Shown in pieces: positions 22,101 through 32,547 of a stretch of 64,000 nt of DNA. The number at the start of each line of letters is the position of its first letter. Position 1 is the stretch's first letter. Both the position numbers and the translations under genes were made by a program. The notes beneath the pieces are model-generated. The model was given only the letters and a program-made list of their open reading frames with translations, did not search any database and had not been told where the DNA came from. Source of the DNA: Lineus longissimus (Eukaryota > Nemertea > Pilidiophora > Heteronemertea > Lineidae); assembly GCF_910592395.1 (NCBI RefSeq), contig NC_088321.1:3224001-3288000 (forward strand), written 5' to 3'.

Positions 22101-25100
22101 GAGAGGTTGTCCTTAATAGAGAGGTGTCTGCTTAGGGAGGTTCCACTGTATGCGAAAATAAGTAACAAAATTGTTAAAATGAAATAAGCGCAAATTTGAC
22201 ATTTTTCAATATTTGGCTGAAAATTGGGTCTTTTTCACACTTTGTCCAATTCTCACAAAGTAAGTAAAATATTGAGTTGAGAGTCCAGCGTCAACTAGGA
22301 CTCTATCAGATCTATCATAAACAATATTGGGCAATGTTTTCATTTAAGTAGGAGGAAACCTACGCTATTGAAGAGAGTCACCCTCTCTGTTTCTGAGTGT
22401 ACCCGTACGGAATGGGAATCAAACCTGGGACGTCAGAGGTGACAGGCGCTGTTTATTCCACTGCGCCACTCTGACGGCCGCAGCAAAGTGAGTAGTTTTA
22501 GATATTTTTGACTTAAATGTGTACGCCGTTCGTAATTACTGGTGGTCTAAGAAAATAGAAATGCAGTGATACACAATGCCGGAGTGCCGTTATTATGCAT
22601 GCAAATTTGTTGAAACTTGGTATTTATAGTATTTGTATATCAGTCTACGCAATGGCAATGCAGAAATTTTCAATAAGCCCACATTGACGCAACTGGAAAT
22701 TTTCAAATTCATATTCAAATTTCACTTTTTTTACAAACCTACGTAGGCCTTTAATAATAATATTTGTTGTTCAACATGTTCAATTGCTGAATTTTCCGCA
22801 TTAAATCTCCAGCGCCATTTTTTTCATGAAATAGACAGAAGACAATGCCTGGGACATCGCTGTACATTTTTTTACGACCCTCACCTCGTTAAGAGCTAGT
22901 TGTCTCTCTGCTGCATTCAAGTCATGCATGTTGACTTCTTTGAGTATGACCAGGGAGTCATCGTCACGTTTCCGGTAGAGGACGGCCGCGCCATATGCCC
23001 CTAGAAGAAATTGACAATTAATAATAACTAAACGTATTTATAGTGCCAAAATCTACCTGAAGTGATCAATGACACGTTACAATTACTTACTTACTTACTT
23101 TTTTGTACAATAAGTTAATAGAATAAGTCTAATGCCTGTAGCGATGAAAGAGGAAGGTTTTAAAGGGAAGCTATGGGAATGATTCCCCATTCGACCAACA
23201 GTTACATGAAAGAGGAAGGTTTTAAAGGGAAGCTATGGGAATGATTCCCTATTCGACCAACAGTTACATGAAAGAGGAAGGTTTTAAAGGGAAGCTATGG
23301 GAATGATTCCCCATTCGACCAACAGTTACATGAAAGAGGAAGGTTTTAAAGGGAAGCTATGGGAATGATTCCCCATTCGACCAACAGTCACATGAAAGAG
23401 GAAGGTTTTAAAGGGAAGCTATGGGAATGATTCCCCATTCGACCAACAGTTACATGAAAGAGGAAGGTTTTAAAGGGAAGCTATGGGAATGATTCCCCAT
23501 TCGACCAACAGTTACATGAAAGAGGAAGGTTTTAAAGGGAAGCTATGGGAATGATTCCCCATTCGACCAACAGTTACATGAAAGAGGAAGGTTTTAAAGG
23601 GAAGCTATGGGAATGATCCCCATTCGACCAACAGTTACATGAAAGAGGAAGGTTTTAAAGGGAAGCTATGGGAATGATTCCCCATTCGACCAACAGTTAC
23701 ATGAAAGAGGAAGGTTTTAAAGGGAAGCTATGGGAATGATTCCCCATTCGACCAACAGTTACATGAAAGAGGAAGGTTTTAAAGGGAAGCTATGGGAATG
23801 ATCCCCATTCGACCAACAGTTACATGAAAGAGGAAGGTTTTAAAGGGAAGCTATGGGAATGATTCCCCATTCGACCAACAGCTACAACCTTAACATCTAC
23901 GTAAACTGCGTATTCTTAAAAACAACTGTGGCTCTTGGTTTTATAAATAAACAAACATTAATGAGTGAAATGGATGATTTTAATTGCTTATTTTTGAATC
24001 AAGTATGCCGCCATCTTGGTGGATTTTAATCTGGTCTCTCCTCCATACGGAGAGTCAATGACGTCATTGATGCAGCCATTGTGACAATCAGCTGTTCGAA
24101 CAATGGCGAATGCTTGGAATGACAGATGACAGTTCTTCGATTTCTTCGGGTTCTTCGTCGACGTCTGGTGATGAATCCTTCGATTACAACCGTGCATCAG
24201 CAGAAGAACGAGCAGGTCTAGTTCCCTATGCGTTTGAGCCAAGGTACCGGGGTAGAAAAAGGTCTGGAAACTTAGTGGAAACGAGTAGTACTCGCCTTGA
24301 TAAAAAAACCCCACTGCATCCATGACGTCATTCGCCCGGGAGATTTGAACAAACATGGCAACCCCCGCAAACTGCTTATTAAATGCAATTTTCTGCACTA
24401 TCTAGGAATATTCATCATATCCTTGGTGTAGAGTATTTGTTTGTCATGTAACTTGGTATGTATTTGTTAAAAAAATATTATTTTGCTGCATCAATTTATT
24501 CCCATAGCTTCCCTTTAAGGCTGTTCTTGAAGACCGCGATGCTGCCATTTTCCCGTATAGGACGCGGGAGGCCATTCCAAAGTTTTGGAGCAGCACAAGA
24601 AAAAAGCCTGGCTCCAAAATTAACTGACCTGCTTCTTGGTCACGACAGCAGTAGGCCACTTGCAGAACGAAGTTGCCGCCTTGGCTGATAAAAAAAAATA
24701 TCAATGAAGGAGCTAAGATAATCGGGGCCAGAGTTGTTGAGACACTCGAAAACAAGCAAAAGCACCTTAACCCTTTAACTGTATGGAGATCGCACTGATG
24801 ACAACCTAGGTCGCTATGTGGCAGAATGTATGGTGATCACACTGATGACGACCTAGGTCGCAATGTGGCAGAATGTATGGTGATCGCACTGATGATGACC
24901 TAGGTCACAATGTGGTTGAAAGTATGGTAAGTCAAGTAATGGGTAATTGAAAGTCATGGCTTCCAAAACTCAAAGATGCTTGATTGAACTCGGGGAGCTA
25001 GAATCTTCACAAATACACACCCAACAAATGATATTGCAACTCTGTGACCAATTGATATACTTTCAGTTTTGAAGTATCCAGTTGTGCAGTGAGTGACCGG

Positions 25101-28100
25101 CGTATTAAGAGCCTGATTTACCCACCTTTCCCAACGGTTCTGATCTTCTCAAAGCCGGCCATCGACTGCTGGTAATGTCCACTCCATCCACGGAGACACT
25201 CAAGACGGAAGTAGAGCTCCCCAACCGTACTGGAAAAAAGTCCATAAGATTTAGTAGATTTGAGTAGAGTTACACCAAGCAGGTTGTCCGTAAAAGAGAG
25301 GTGTCCACTAAGGGAGGCTCTACTGCAGTAGAACCTCTCTATTAAGGACACCCTCAGGACTGACAAGTGCTGATCTTAATAGAGAGGTGTCCTGGTTAGA
25401 GAGGTCAAATTGAATGGCACCAACCAATGCGGGACCAAAACTAGTGTCCTTAATAGAGAGGTTGTCCTTAATAGAGAGGTGTCCACTAAGGGAGGTTCTA
25501 CTATATGCTTAAATTCACCATTCATGTTCTCACCTTTTTGAGGACGGGTCTTTGACCAGCTCTGCTCCGACAATGTCTCGAGACAAACCAACCGACACCT
25601 GAGGAAGAAAAGTCGACAATGAAGACCTGAAAAACCCGACATTTTTTTCAGACATTACGTTATTCAGCCCCTGACCTCGCAGTTAATAATAGAATTCAGG
25701 GGTCATACTAAACAGCGTCCACCAGGTTTAAAAGCATATGTGACCCGTTCCAGCAAAACCAGTCGCATGTCGCTCTGAGCTTGGCAGGTTGAAACAGACT
25801 GTTTGTTCATTTCACGATTGTCTGCCTTTTGTGAAATCTGACGCCATCAATTTCTTCTATTATCTCCTGGTGTCATCTAGGCTCATCTTATGTGCGACAT
25901 GCGACTAGTTTTGCTAGAACAGGTCACATATTTAAAGCCATCAAGATAAAATCTAATATTCATAAATGAAATAAGCAGGACATTTTCTGATCGTTTCATG
26001 ACATTTGTGTGCTAGATAAGCAAGTTGTTGTCTAAAATGTACCAGCGTTCACTGGTCACCCAGTCGGTGGCATTGTTGGATTTGACTTGGAGGAAATGAT
26101 AGGGCTTCCCTATACTACAGGGGCTTTGTGATTTTAGACAACATCTCCCTTATTCTACACCCAAATGTCATGAAATTGTCAGGAAATGTGTTCTATGGTG
26201 TACTTATTCCATTTATGGCTTCTAAATTTTATTTTGATGATTTGATACCTGACTTTAAACCTGGTGGACGCTGTTTAGGATGACCGGAATTCAGGCCTAG
26301 CCCAATACATGGTCTATTGTCTTTAAACAAAGTCCGTTTGGACCTTGGCCTAAATTCCCATTGTTCTATTGACTTATCAAAGGGTTTAAAGGACAAATCA
26401 TGATCACATAGACCCCAAGAAACAGCTTTCATGGAGGTTGATACGCTTAAACACGAAAATGCAAATAAAGGTATATGGGGACCCTCACCCCCTTATTTGG
26501 GGGTAGGGGATGTTCATTGCCCCGTTTACAGTAGTGAACTTCCGGTAATTGAAACACAGTGGAACATCTCTAAGCGGACACCTCTGTAATTAGGACACCC
26601 TCTCTAAGACACTGATTTTGGTCCCAAATTGGTCATTTTCACCTCTGTTATCAGGTCACTTCTCTATACTTCCTGAGTCATCTTCGTCCCTAGTGCTGGG
26701 ACATAAGGCCTTCACCTCTCTATAAAGCACATCGACTCTCAGCCCCAAGGGTGTCCTTAACCTCCTGAATCCCGGTACCGACCAGTCGGTCATTTTGAAA
26801 TACATTTTTTTTCCAACGACCGACAGGTCGGTCTCAGTGATATTTTATTCCCTTGAGCTGAGACGCTAGTTTATTGCTTGTTTTAGCGTGTATGATGTAG
26901 AGTAGGGTCAGTTAGAGCATGCCTGGGTAGATGGCGCCTCGGTACTAGACTTTGGCGGTTGTATGCGGGTGCTATACATCGTGAAAGTCAGACACAATTT
27001 CGCAACCACGTGACCACCCTGGGATCCCGGGATTTTCAAGTTCTGGGATTCAAGAGGTTAATAGAGCGGTTCTAAAGTACCTGCATGGTTACTTACCCCC
27101 AGAAGAGCCTCCAGCTCCTTGACGATGCCCTGTCCGCCATCTTGTCCCTGAGCGGCGTTACATGCCAAGAAGTCGAGGCGGAGGTTCGCTGCCTCCTTGT
27201 TGCCATGGAGACTGAAGAGTTTGGAGAAGAAGCCACGAATACCTGCGTGGTCAAGGACGGTATCTTTATTGAGCGGCTGTAAATTTAGAGATTCAAAATT
27301 GAACATGGAAGACGGAAGTGTAGAACCTTTTTTAGCCACATCATTTTCAATGTTGTCAGGCCAAGCTGGCTACCCAGTGGACTGGTTATCACTGGCGATG
27401 GTAGCCACTGAACCAGTTCATTGTTAAGGTCAGGTCAGTGCAGGGTTGTTGCTGAACCTTTTTTTAGCGGCATCATTTTCAATGTTGTCAGACCAAGCTG
27501 GCTACCCAGTGGACTGGTTATCACTGGCAATGGTAGCCACTGAACCAGTTCATTGTTAAGGTCAGGTCAGTGCAGGGTCGTTGCTGAACCTTTTTTAGCC
27601 ACATCATTTTCAATGTTGTCAGACCAAGCCGGCCACCCAGTGGACTGGTTATCACTGGCGGTGGTAGCCACTGAACCAGTTCAATGTTAAGGTCAGGTCA
27701 GTGCAGGGTTGTTGCTGAACCTTTTTTAGCCACATCATTTTCAATGTTGTCAGACCAAGCTGGCTACCGAGTCGACTGGTTATCACTGGCGATGGTAGCC
27801 ACTGAACCAGTTCACCGTTAAGGTCAGGTCAGTGCAGGGTTGTTGCTGAACCTTTTTTAGCTGCATCATTTTCAATGTTGTCAGACCAAGCTGGCTACCC
27901 AGTGGACTAGTTATCACTGGCGGTGGTAGCCACTGAACCAGTTCACCGTTAAGGTCAGGTCAGTGCAGGGTTGTTGCTGAACCTTTTTTAGCTGAATCAT
28001 TTTCAATGTTGTCAGACCAAGCTGGCTACCCAGTGGACTGGTTATCACTGGCGGTGGTAGCCACTGAACCAGTTCACCGTTAAGGTCAGGTCAGTGCAGG

Positions 28101-31100
28101 GTTGTTGCTGAACCTTTTTTAGCTGCATCATTTTCAATGTTGTCAGACCAAGCTGGCTACCCAGTGGACTGGTTATCACTGGCGATGGTAGCCACTGAAC
28201 CAGTTCACCGTTAAGGTCAGGTCAGTGCAGGGTCATTGCTGAACCTTTTTTAGCCACATCATTCGAAATATTGCCCAAAATAAACGTGCTACCTTTTGGA
28301 ATTGACAATATGCATTAGTTAGTTAAAATGAAAAATTAATGATATCATATTGTAGGTATGATTGTTAGCTTCAAAATAAATATCACTTGTAGTACTTCAT
28401 TTTCAACTTTTTTTAGCCCGGCTATTTATCATAGTAAGTAGCCCCGAATGACCTACCTTTTCCTCTTTCCCACACAACTGTATCACGCCCACCGGGCTAT
28501 TTATGCTATTTATCATAGTAAGTAGCCCCGAATGACCTACCTTTTCCTCTTTCCCACACAACTGTATCACGCCCACCGGGCTATTTATGCTATTTATCAT
28601 AGTAAGTAGCCCCGAATGACCTACCTTTTCCTCTTTCCCACACAACTGTATCACGCCCACCGGGCTATTTATGCTATTTATCATAGTAAGTAGCCCCGAA
28701 TAACCTACCTTTTCCTCTTTCCCACACAACTGTATCACGCCCACCGGGCTATTTATGCTATTTATCATAGTAAGTAGCCCCGAATGACCTACCTTTTCCT
28801 CTTTCCCACACAACTGTATCACGCCCACCGGGCTATTTATGCTATTTATCATAGTAAGTAGCCCCGAATAACCAACCTTTTCCTCTTTCCCACACAACTG
28901 TTTCACGCCCACCGGGCTATTTATGCTATTTATCATAGTAAGTAGCCCCGAATGACCTACCTTTTCCTCTTTCCCACACAACTTTATCACGCCCACCGGG
29001 CTATTTATGCTATTTATCATAGTAAGTAGCTCCGAATGACCTACCTTTTCCTCTTTCCCACACAACTGTATCATGCCCACCGGGCTATTTATGCTATTTA
29101 TCATAGTAAGTAGCTCCAAATGACCTACCTTTTCCTCTTTCCCACACAACTGTATCACGTCCACCGGGTTATTTATGCTATTTATCATAGTAAGTAGCCC
29201 CGAATAACCTACCTTTTCCTCTTTCCCACACAACTGTATCCCGCCCACCGGGTTATTTATGCTATTTATCATAGTAAGTAGCTCCGAATAACCTACCTTT
29301 TCCTCTTTCCCACACAACTGTACGACGCCCACCGGGCTATTTATGCTATTTATCATAGTAAGTAGCCCCGAATAACCTACCTTTTCCTCTTTCCCACACA
29401 ACTGTATCACGCCCAACGGGCTATTTATGCTATTTATCATAGTAAGTAGCTTCGAATGACCTACCTTTTCCTCTTTCCCACACAACTTTATCACGCCCAC
29501 CGGGCTATTTATGCTATTTATCATAGTAAGTAGCTCCGAATGACCTACCTTTTCCTCTTTCCCACACAACTGTATCACGCCCACCGGGCTATTTATGCTA
29601 TTTATCATAGTAAGTAGCCCCGAATGACCTACCTTTTCCTCTTTCCCACACAACTGTATCACGCCCTACGGGCTATTTATGCTATTTATCATAGTAAGTA
29701 GCTTCGAATGACCTACCTTTTCCTCTTTCCCACACAACTGTATCACGCCCACCGGGCTATTTATGCTATTTATCATAGTAAGTAGCCCCGAATGACCTAC
29801 CTTTTCCTCTTTCCCACACAACTGTATCACGCCCACCGGGTTATTTATGCTATTTATCATAGTAAGTAGCCCCGAATAACCTACCTTTTCCTCTTTCCCA
29901 CACAACTGTATCACGCCCACCGGGCTATTTATGCTATTTATCATAGTAAGTAGCCCCGAATGACCTACCTTTTCCTCTTTCCCACACAACTGTATCACGC
30001 CCATCAGGCTATTTATGCTATTTATCATAGTAAGTAGCTCCGAACGACCTACCTTTTCCTCTTTCCCACACAACTTTATCACGCCCACCGGGCTATTTAT
30101 GCTATTTATCATAGTAAGTAGCCCCAAATGACCTACCTATTCCTCTTTCCCACAGAACTGTATCACGCCCACCGGGCTATTTATGCCATTGATCATAGTA
30201 AGTAGCCCCGAATAACCTACCTTTTCCTCTTTCCCACACAACTGTATCCGACCCCACCGGGCTATTTATGCTATTTATCATAGTAAGTAGCCTCGAATGA
30301 CCTACCTTTTCCTCTTTCCCACACAACTGTATCACGCCCACCGGGCCATGGAGAACTAAGGCAACACTGTGAAACTTCTTATTGAGCAGGAATTGGCCTA
30401 TTAAACCTGAAAGAGAAGGGAGCTGAGGTTAACATGTGTTTTGAATACTTTGTACATTTTGGGGATTCTTTTTCCTGCTGTTTTGTATGACGTCATTTCC
30501 TTTGATACATCATCATGTCGCCGTCTTTGTGGTTATTTCCGTTACGTATTTCGGTTGGGTTAACGCCATTTTTAGAATCATTCGCAGACGTCAGTCCTGT
30601 TTTCCTTTATAACATGAAAATCGCACTCTTAGGTATGATTACAGTAGAACCTCTCTATTAAGAACACCCTTGGGACTGCAAAGTACTGTCCTTAATAAAG
30701 AGGTGTCCTGATTAGAGAGGTCAAATTGAATGGAAACAGCCAATTTGGGACCAAAACTAGTGTCCTTAATAGAGAGGTGTCCACTGTACTTTCCTTTCAA
30801 TTTCTCTTTGATTTGTTGGTAATGCTAATCCGCAATACCATATTTATTTCATTGCCTCATGTCTGTATATTTGTTTTTGCAGAACGTGTTTTTATCATAA
30901 TAAATCAAGAACGTTTACTCTTTCACTGCCAATAACGTTTTAAAACGTTACTGAAAATATGTCGCTAAATTGCCAATAACGTTTCAGAACGTTATCTCAG
31001 TGTTTCCATCTACTCATCAAAAAGTAAACCAAACTATTGATTCTATGTTGATTTAAAGTAAACCTCCCGCCATGTCTTCGGAAGTGTTCTCGGAAGGATT

Positions 31101-32547
31101 CAGTTCAATCTCGTCCCCAGGAAGTGGGTATTTCGAGTCAGGTGAATTGGTGAAGATAGACCAATTTAGCCCCCTCCCCCCCAAATCCTCATCCTTCTGA
31201 CTCTCAATAAGTCCTTCTGAGACTGTTATCTCGAGGCGATGGAGTGGAACCCCGAAACCATCTCGAGTCCTTCCGACACCTATAGTGGTGCGCTAATCTC
31301 AACCATCATTACCCTTCCTTTTCATGCTATTGCTAATTCCAACCATGACACTTCCCTCTCATAGAGCTATCTCTAACCATGACGATGTCTCGAACTTATA
31401 TTGCAAAAATGTCACTTGAGGCAGTAGGGCATTCTGTAGAGACATAATGTTCTTCGTTAACTTCAAAGTACAGTAGAACCTCCCTTAGCAGACACCTCTC
31501 TTATTAAGGACAACCTCTCTATTAAGGACACTAGTTTTGGTCTCAAATTGGTTGTTTCCATTCAAGTTGACCTCTCTAATCAGGACACTTCTATAAAGGA
31601 CAGCACTTGTCAGTCCCGAGGGTGTCCTTAGTAGTGAGGTTCTACTGTCATGAGTTTTTGGTGCCTAACCTACCTATCAAACCATCAAAAGTCGATGTCT
31701 CGAACTTATATTGCAAAAACGTCACTTGAGGCAGTAGGGCATTCTGTAGAGACATAATGTTCTTTATCTTACTCGAAACCACCAGTAACCGCGGTGGAAA
31801 ATCGGCGCGGCTTCCCTGACGATCGTACTTCAGCGACCGCGATCGCGATAACACAACCTCGGCATGCTCATTATCATAAATGCCCTGATCGCTATGCTGT
31901 CCGTTGGAATCGCTGCGCTGACGACGTGGGCTCACAAACACCGCCCCGCCATCAGAATAACTCCTTGTGTGTTCCTTGACTAACTTTTCTTTCTGATTTC
32001 TCGCCGCAGTCTGTCCGCTTACAGGACGCTCTTTGCCAATATTTTCCGAGTCCGGCTCAGACTTATTTTTTCCGTGTTCCGTATTCGTCGGATTATTGCC
32101 ACTCTTACGATCCGCGCTGTTCTGCCGTTCAATCTCTCCCTGTGCGGATATATTCGTGCGTCGGTCCGCCTCCGCTTCCCGACCGAGTCTCTCGTGTTCC
32201 TGAGTCGTTTCGTCGCGGGCATTGTCCACGTCCTGATCACCACTCGTGCAGTCACCCGCCCCATTCCTTGGCACCTCCTCCTCAGGATTCCTCCGAGTCC
32301 GACCTTTCTTCTCACCACTACCGACTGAATCCACCGCTTTCTCGCACTTTGAAATCGGCTCACTCCCCGCCTCCTTTGATTTCACCCGCTCCGTTTTTCC
32401 TCGATTTTCTGAATACCCACTTTCACCGTCTTTGACGTTAACTCTGGAACCACTGGAATGCCCATGTCTTCGCTTCTTCTCTTTTGATCTATTCTGGGAT
32501 TGCTCTGGTGGTCCAGGCCCACCTGTAACATCCCTGGAGTCTGCCAT
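16159..32547 (-). CDS. DUF4347-like (caspase/CHAT-fold) domain fused to NEK8/NEK9-type protein kinase
   Basis: Eleven coding exons join with matching phases: 31674-32547, 30306-30406, 27097-27276, 25534-25598, 25126-25229, 22885-23000, 21633-21736, 19944-20063, 17902-18043, 16931-17059 and 16159-16284, 687 codons in all. Residues ~1-255 are charged and Ser/Arg-rich (disordered). Residues ~255-415 resemble DUF4347: LLVVSS strand, [14 protein letters not shown], then [11 protein letters not shown], with His-Gly and Cys where caspase/CHAT-fold proteases keep their dyad. Residues ~430-687 form a kinase: GKGAYG loop, VILKEVN lysine, [32 protein letters not shown] and YRPSANEL, closest to NEK8/NEK9. 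All catalytic residues are present. The RCC1 repeats usual in NEK8/9 are not seen, and the true stop codon is unknown. Protease activity is inference. Confidence 0.85.
17340..17890. repeat. 65-bp tandem repeat, ~8 copies, abutting kinase exon 9
   Basis: The unit contains tggtaccatttgtaaaccta, then gacatgaccattc and ctcaatgagcactttct. Copies are spaced 65 bp and moderately diverged. The array ends about 12 bases from the splice donor of the exon at 17902-18043. Confidence 0.9.
18690..19060 (+). mobile_element. tRNA-type SINE with conserved 3' domain
   Basis: A B-box-like motif (gggtttaatcctg) near 18723 is followed by the body aggatgaaccggcatggctt, ccttgtatctgatgtctatg, gtgagaaacatgagtagctt and gcacgcataaacgctcatcc. 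The same body recurs at 38380, 39325, 39840 and 53520, so it is a dispersed family. The A-box part is degraded here. Confidence 0.65.
19266..19709. mobile_element. MITE with GTCCACTACAT inverted ends, ~440 bp
   Basis: The left end is gcgtccactacataaaacgc (19272). The right end ttttccatgtagtggacg (about 19690-19706) is its reverse complement with small changes. Internally the motif aaaacgccggtgtt recurs several times in both orientations. Intronic. Confidence 0.75.
20110..20400. mobile_element. Old LINE/SINE-derived fragment
   Basis: GCGCTTTATAA-type and caaagcgcttcac motifs are followed by ggtacccatctaatcctgg and gtgccttgctcaaggacac. These blocks are shared by many old L2-related 3' ends in animals. 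Too decayed to classify further. Confidence 0.5.
20602..20962 (+). mobile_element. pogo-like MITE with expanded 18-bp repeat
   Basis: It has the full form: CAGTGGAACCTCCCTTAGCG at the left, about 12 copies of the 18-bp ctctctattaaggacaac unit, a middle with ggtccaa/ttccaaattgg and gacctctctaatcaggac, and the right end aattgagaggttctactg. It is preceded by TA, as expected for a TA target site. Confidence 0.85.
21063..21632 (-). repeat. Duplicated kinase exon 7 ends embedded in MITE pieces
   Basis: The 3' end of exon 7 with its donor (acttaccctccatttgcat on the plus strand) occurs three times: about 21078-21127, 21424-21476, and as the functional junction at 21626-21680. The two extra copies switch directly into MITE sequence (tattaaggacaacc) after cgccgtcttc. 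Between copies run near-identical 340-bp blocks (tgctactctaaagtgaaaag onward). The two extra copies keep a usable donor (gtaagt) but have no acceptor of their own. Confidence 0.85.
21804..22148. mobile_element. pogo-like MITE, internally rearranged
   Basis: It starts cagtagaacctcccttagcg and ends gggaggttccactg, with two internal copies of a ~62-bp stretch (attgcacaccttgcctaaag) that brings in extra terminal sequence. Intronic. Confidence 0.75.
22325..22482 (-). mobile_element. tRNA-derived SINE
   Basis: On the minus strand it reads gagtggcgcagtggaat (A-box-like) and, 35 bases on, ggtttgattcc (B-box-like), the internal pol III promoter of tRNA-derived SINEs. The body follows towards 22325. 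The tRNA part cannot fold into a full cloverleaf as far as I can see. Confidence 0.7.
22509..22690. repeat. Dispersed repeat, related copy at 32739-33370
   Basis: Blocks cgtaattactggtggtc, cacaatgccggagtgc and tatcagtctacgcaatggc recur near 32745-32815 and 33290-33365, where about 475 bp has been inserted between them. Confidence 0.6.
23134..23885. repeat. 62-bp tandem repeat, 12 near-identical copies
   Basis: The unit is ttacatgaaagaggaaggtt, then ttaaagggaagctatggga, then atgattccccattcgacca. Copies differ by single bases, so the array is young. The motif aaagggaagctatggga also appears in inverted orientation at about 24500-24520 (tcccatagcttcccttt), suggesting the unit came from one end of a neighbouring element. 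Confidence 0.95.
24110..24325 (+). pseudogene. N-terminal fragment of a P2X7-tail-type protein
   Basis: A 71-codon frame reads [20 protein letters not shown], then [17 protein letters not shown] Ser/acid-rich start followed by a (V/R)PYxFEPxY motif is typical of the N terminus of invertebrate proteins that carry the P2X7 tail domain (compare the C-terminal part at 5330-5741). No zinc-binding part follows, and the frame stops at 24325. It sits antisense in a kinase-gene intron and is probably a captured or retroposed fragment. Confidence 0.45.
24781..24930. repeat. 47-bp tandem repeat, 3 copies
   Basis: The unit starts gtatgg(a/t)gatcgcactgatg and contains cctaggtcgcaatgtggcag. Copy starts are 24781, 24828, 24875 and a partial one at 24922. 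Confidence 0.85.
25265..25503. mobile_element. pogo-like MITE plus abutting end fragment
   Basis: A terminal fragment (25265-25324, ending ggaggctctactg) directly abuts a full short copy (25325-25503, cagtagaacctctctattaa to gggaggttctac). This short form lacks the 18-bp expansion. Confidence 0.8.
25711..26275. mobile_element. MITE with long inverted ends (AACAGCGTCCACC family)
   Basis: It starts aacagcgtccaccaggttta and ends taaacctggtggacgctgtt, with TA on both sides. The inner sequence also pairs (gatcgtttcatgacatttgt / caaatgtcatgaaattgtc). A second copy with nested insertions lies at 34737-36127. Confidence 0.85.
26555..26770. mobile_element. Degraded pogo-like MITE
   Basis: A cagtggaacatctctaagcg start, gacctctgttatcaggtcac-type middle and gggtgtccttaa end are recognisable but diverged. 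The rest of the right end is lost, or displaced to 27060 (tagagcggttctaaagta). Confidence 0.6.
27324..28265. repeat. 131-bp tandem repeat, ~7 copies, just upstream of kinase exon 3
   Basis: The unit runs aaccttttttagccacatca, tgttgtcagaccaagctggc, gtggactggttatcactggc, gaaccagttcaccgttaagg. Copies are spaced 131-132 bp. The array begins about 47 bp upstream (transcript sense) of the acceptor for the exon at 27276, but does not include the junction. Confidence 0.9.
28427..30330 (-). repeat. 84-bp tandem repeat (~23 copies) made from kinase exon 2 end plus splice donor
   Basis: Minus-strand exon 2 ends ...CAGTTGTGTGGGAAAGAGG-AAAAG followed by gtaggtcattcgg. Every unit repeats the last ~35 coding bases ([12 protein letters not shown]), this donor and ~45 bases of intron. 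Nearly all copies keep the gtaggt donor; one near 28870 does not. Because 84 is divisible by 3 and the unit has no stop, the array is open over long stretches (28403-29662 and 29666-30127), giving a 28-residue peptide repeat if unspliced. Only the copy at 30306-30406 has the exon's own acceptor. Confidence 0.95.
30642..30786. mobile_element. pogo-like MITE, short form
   Basis: It runs from cagtagaacctctctattaa to gagaggtgtccactg, flanked by TA on the right. It has no internal expansion and lies in kinase-gene intron 1. Confidence 0.85.
31383..31454 (-). repeat. 72-bp copy of the 3' end of kinase exon 1
   Basis: cgatgtctcgaacttatatt through gagacataatgttctt is present here and again inside exon 1 at about 31692-31763, with one base difference (t/c at 31410). 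The copy would encode the same [13 protein letters not shown] and [10 protein letters not shown] residues of the DUF4347-like domain. A MITE (31471-31647) sits between the two copies. Confidence 0.9.
31471..31647. mobile_element. pogo-like MITE between two copies of exon 1 end
   Basis: It runs from cagtagaacctcccttagca to gtagtgaggttctactg. It ends 27 bp from the donor of exon 1 (31674). Confidence 0.85.

Noticed and set aside
28403-30127. Long open frames of 28-residue repeats (419 and 153 codons) as a repeat-protein gene
   Set aside because: They are the tandemly copied end of kinase exon 2 plus intron. The period is a multiple of 3, so openness follows without selection. Kept only as a finding about intron retention.
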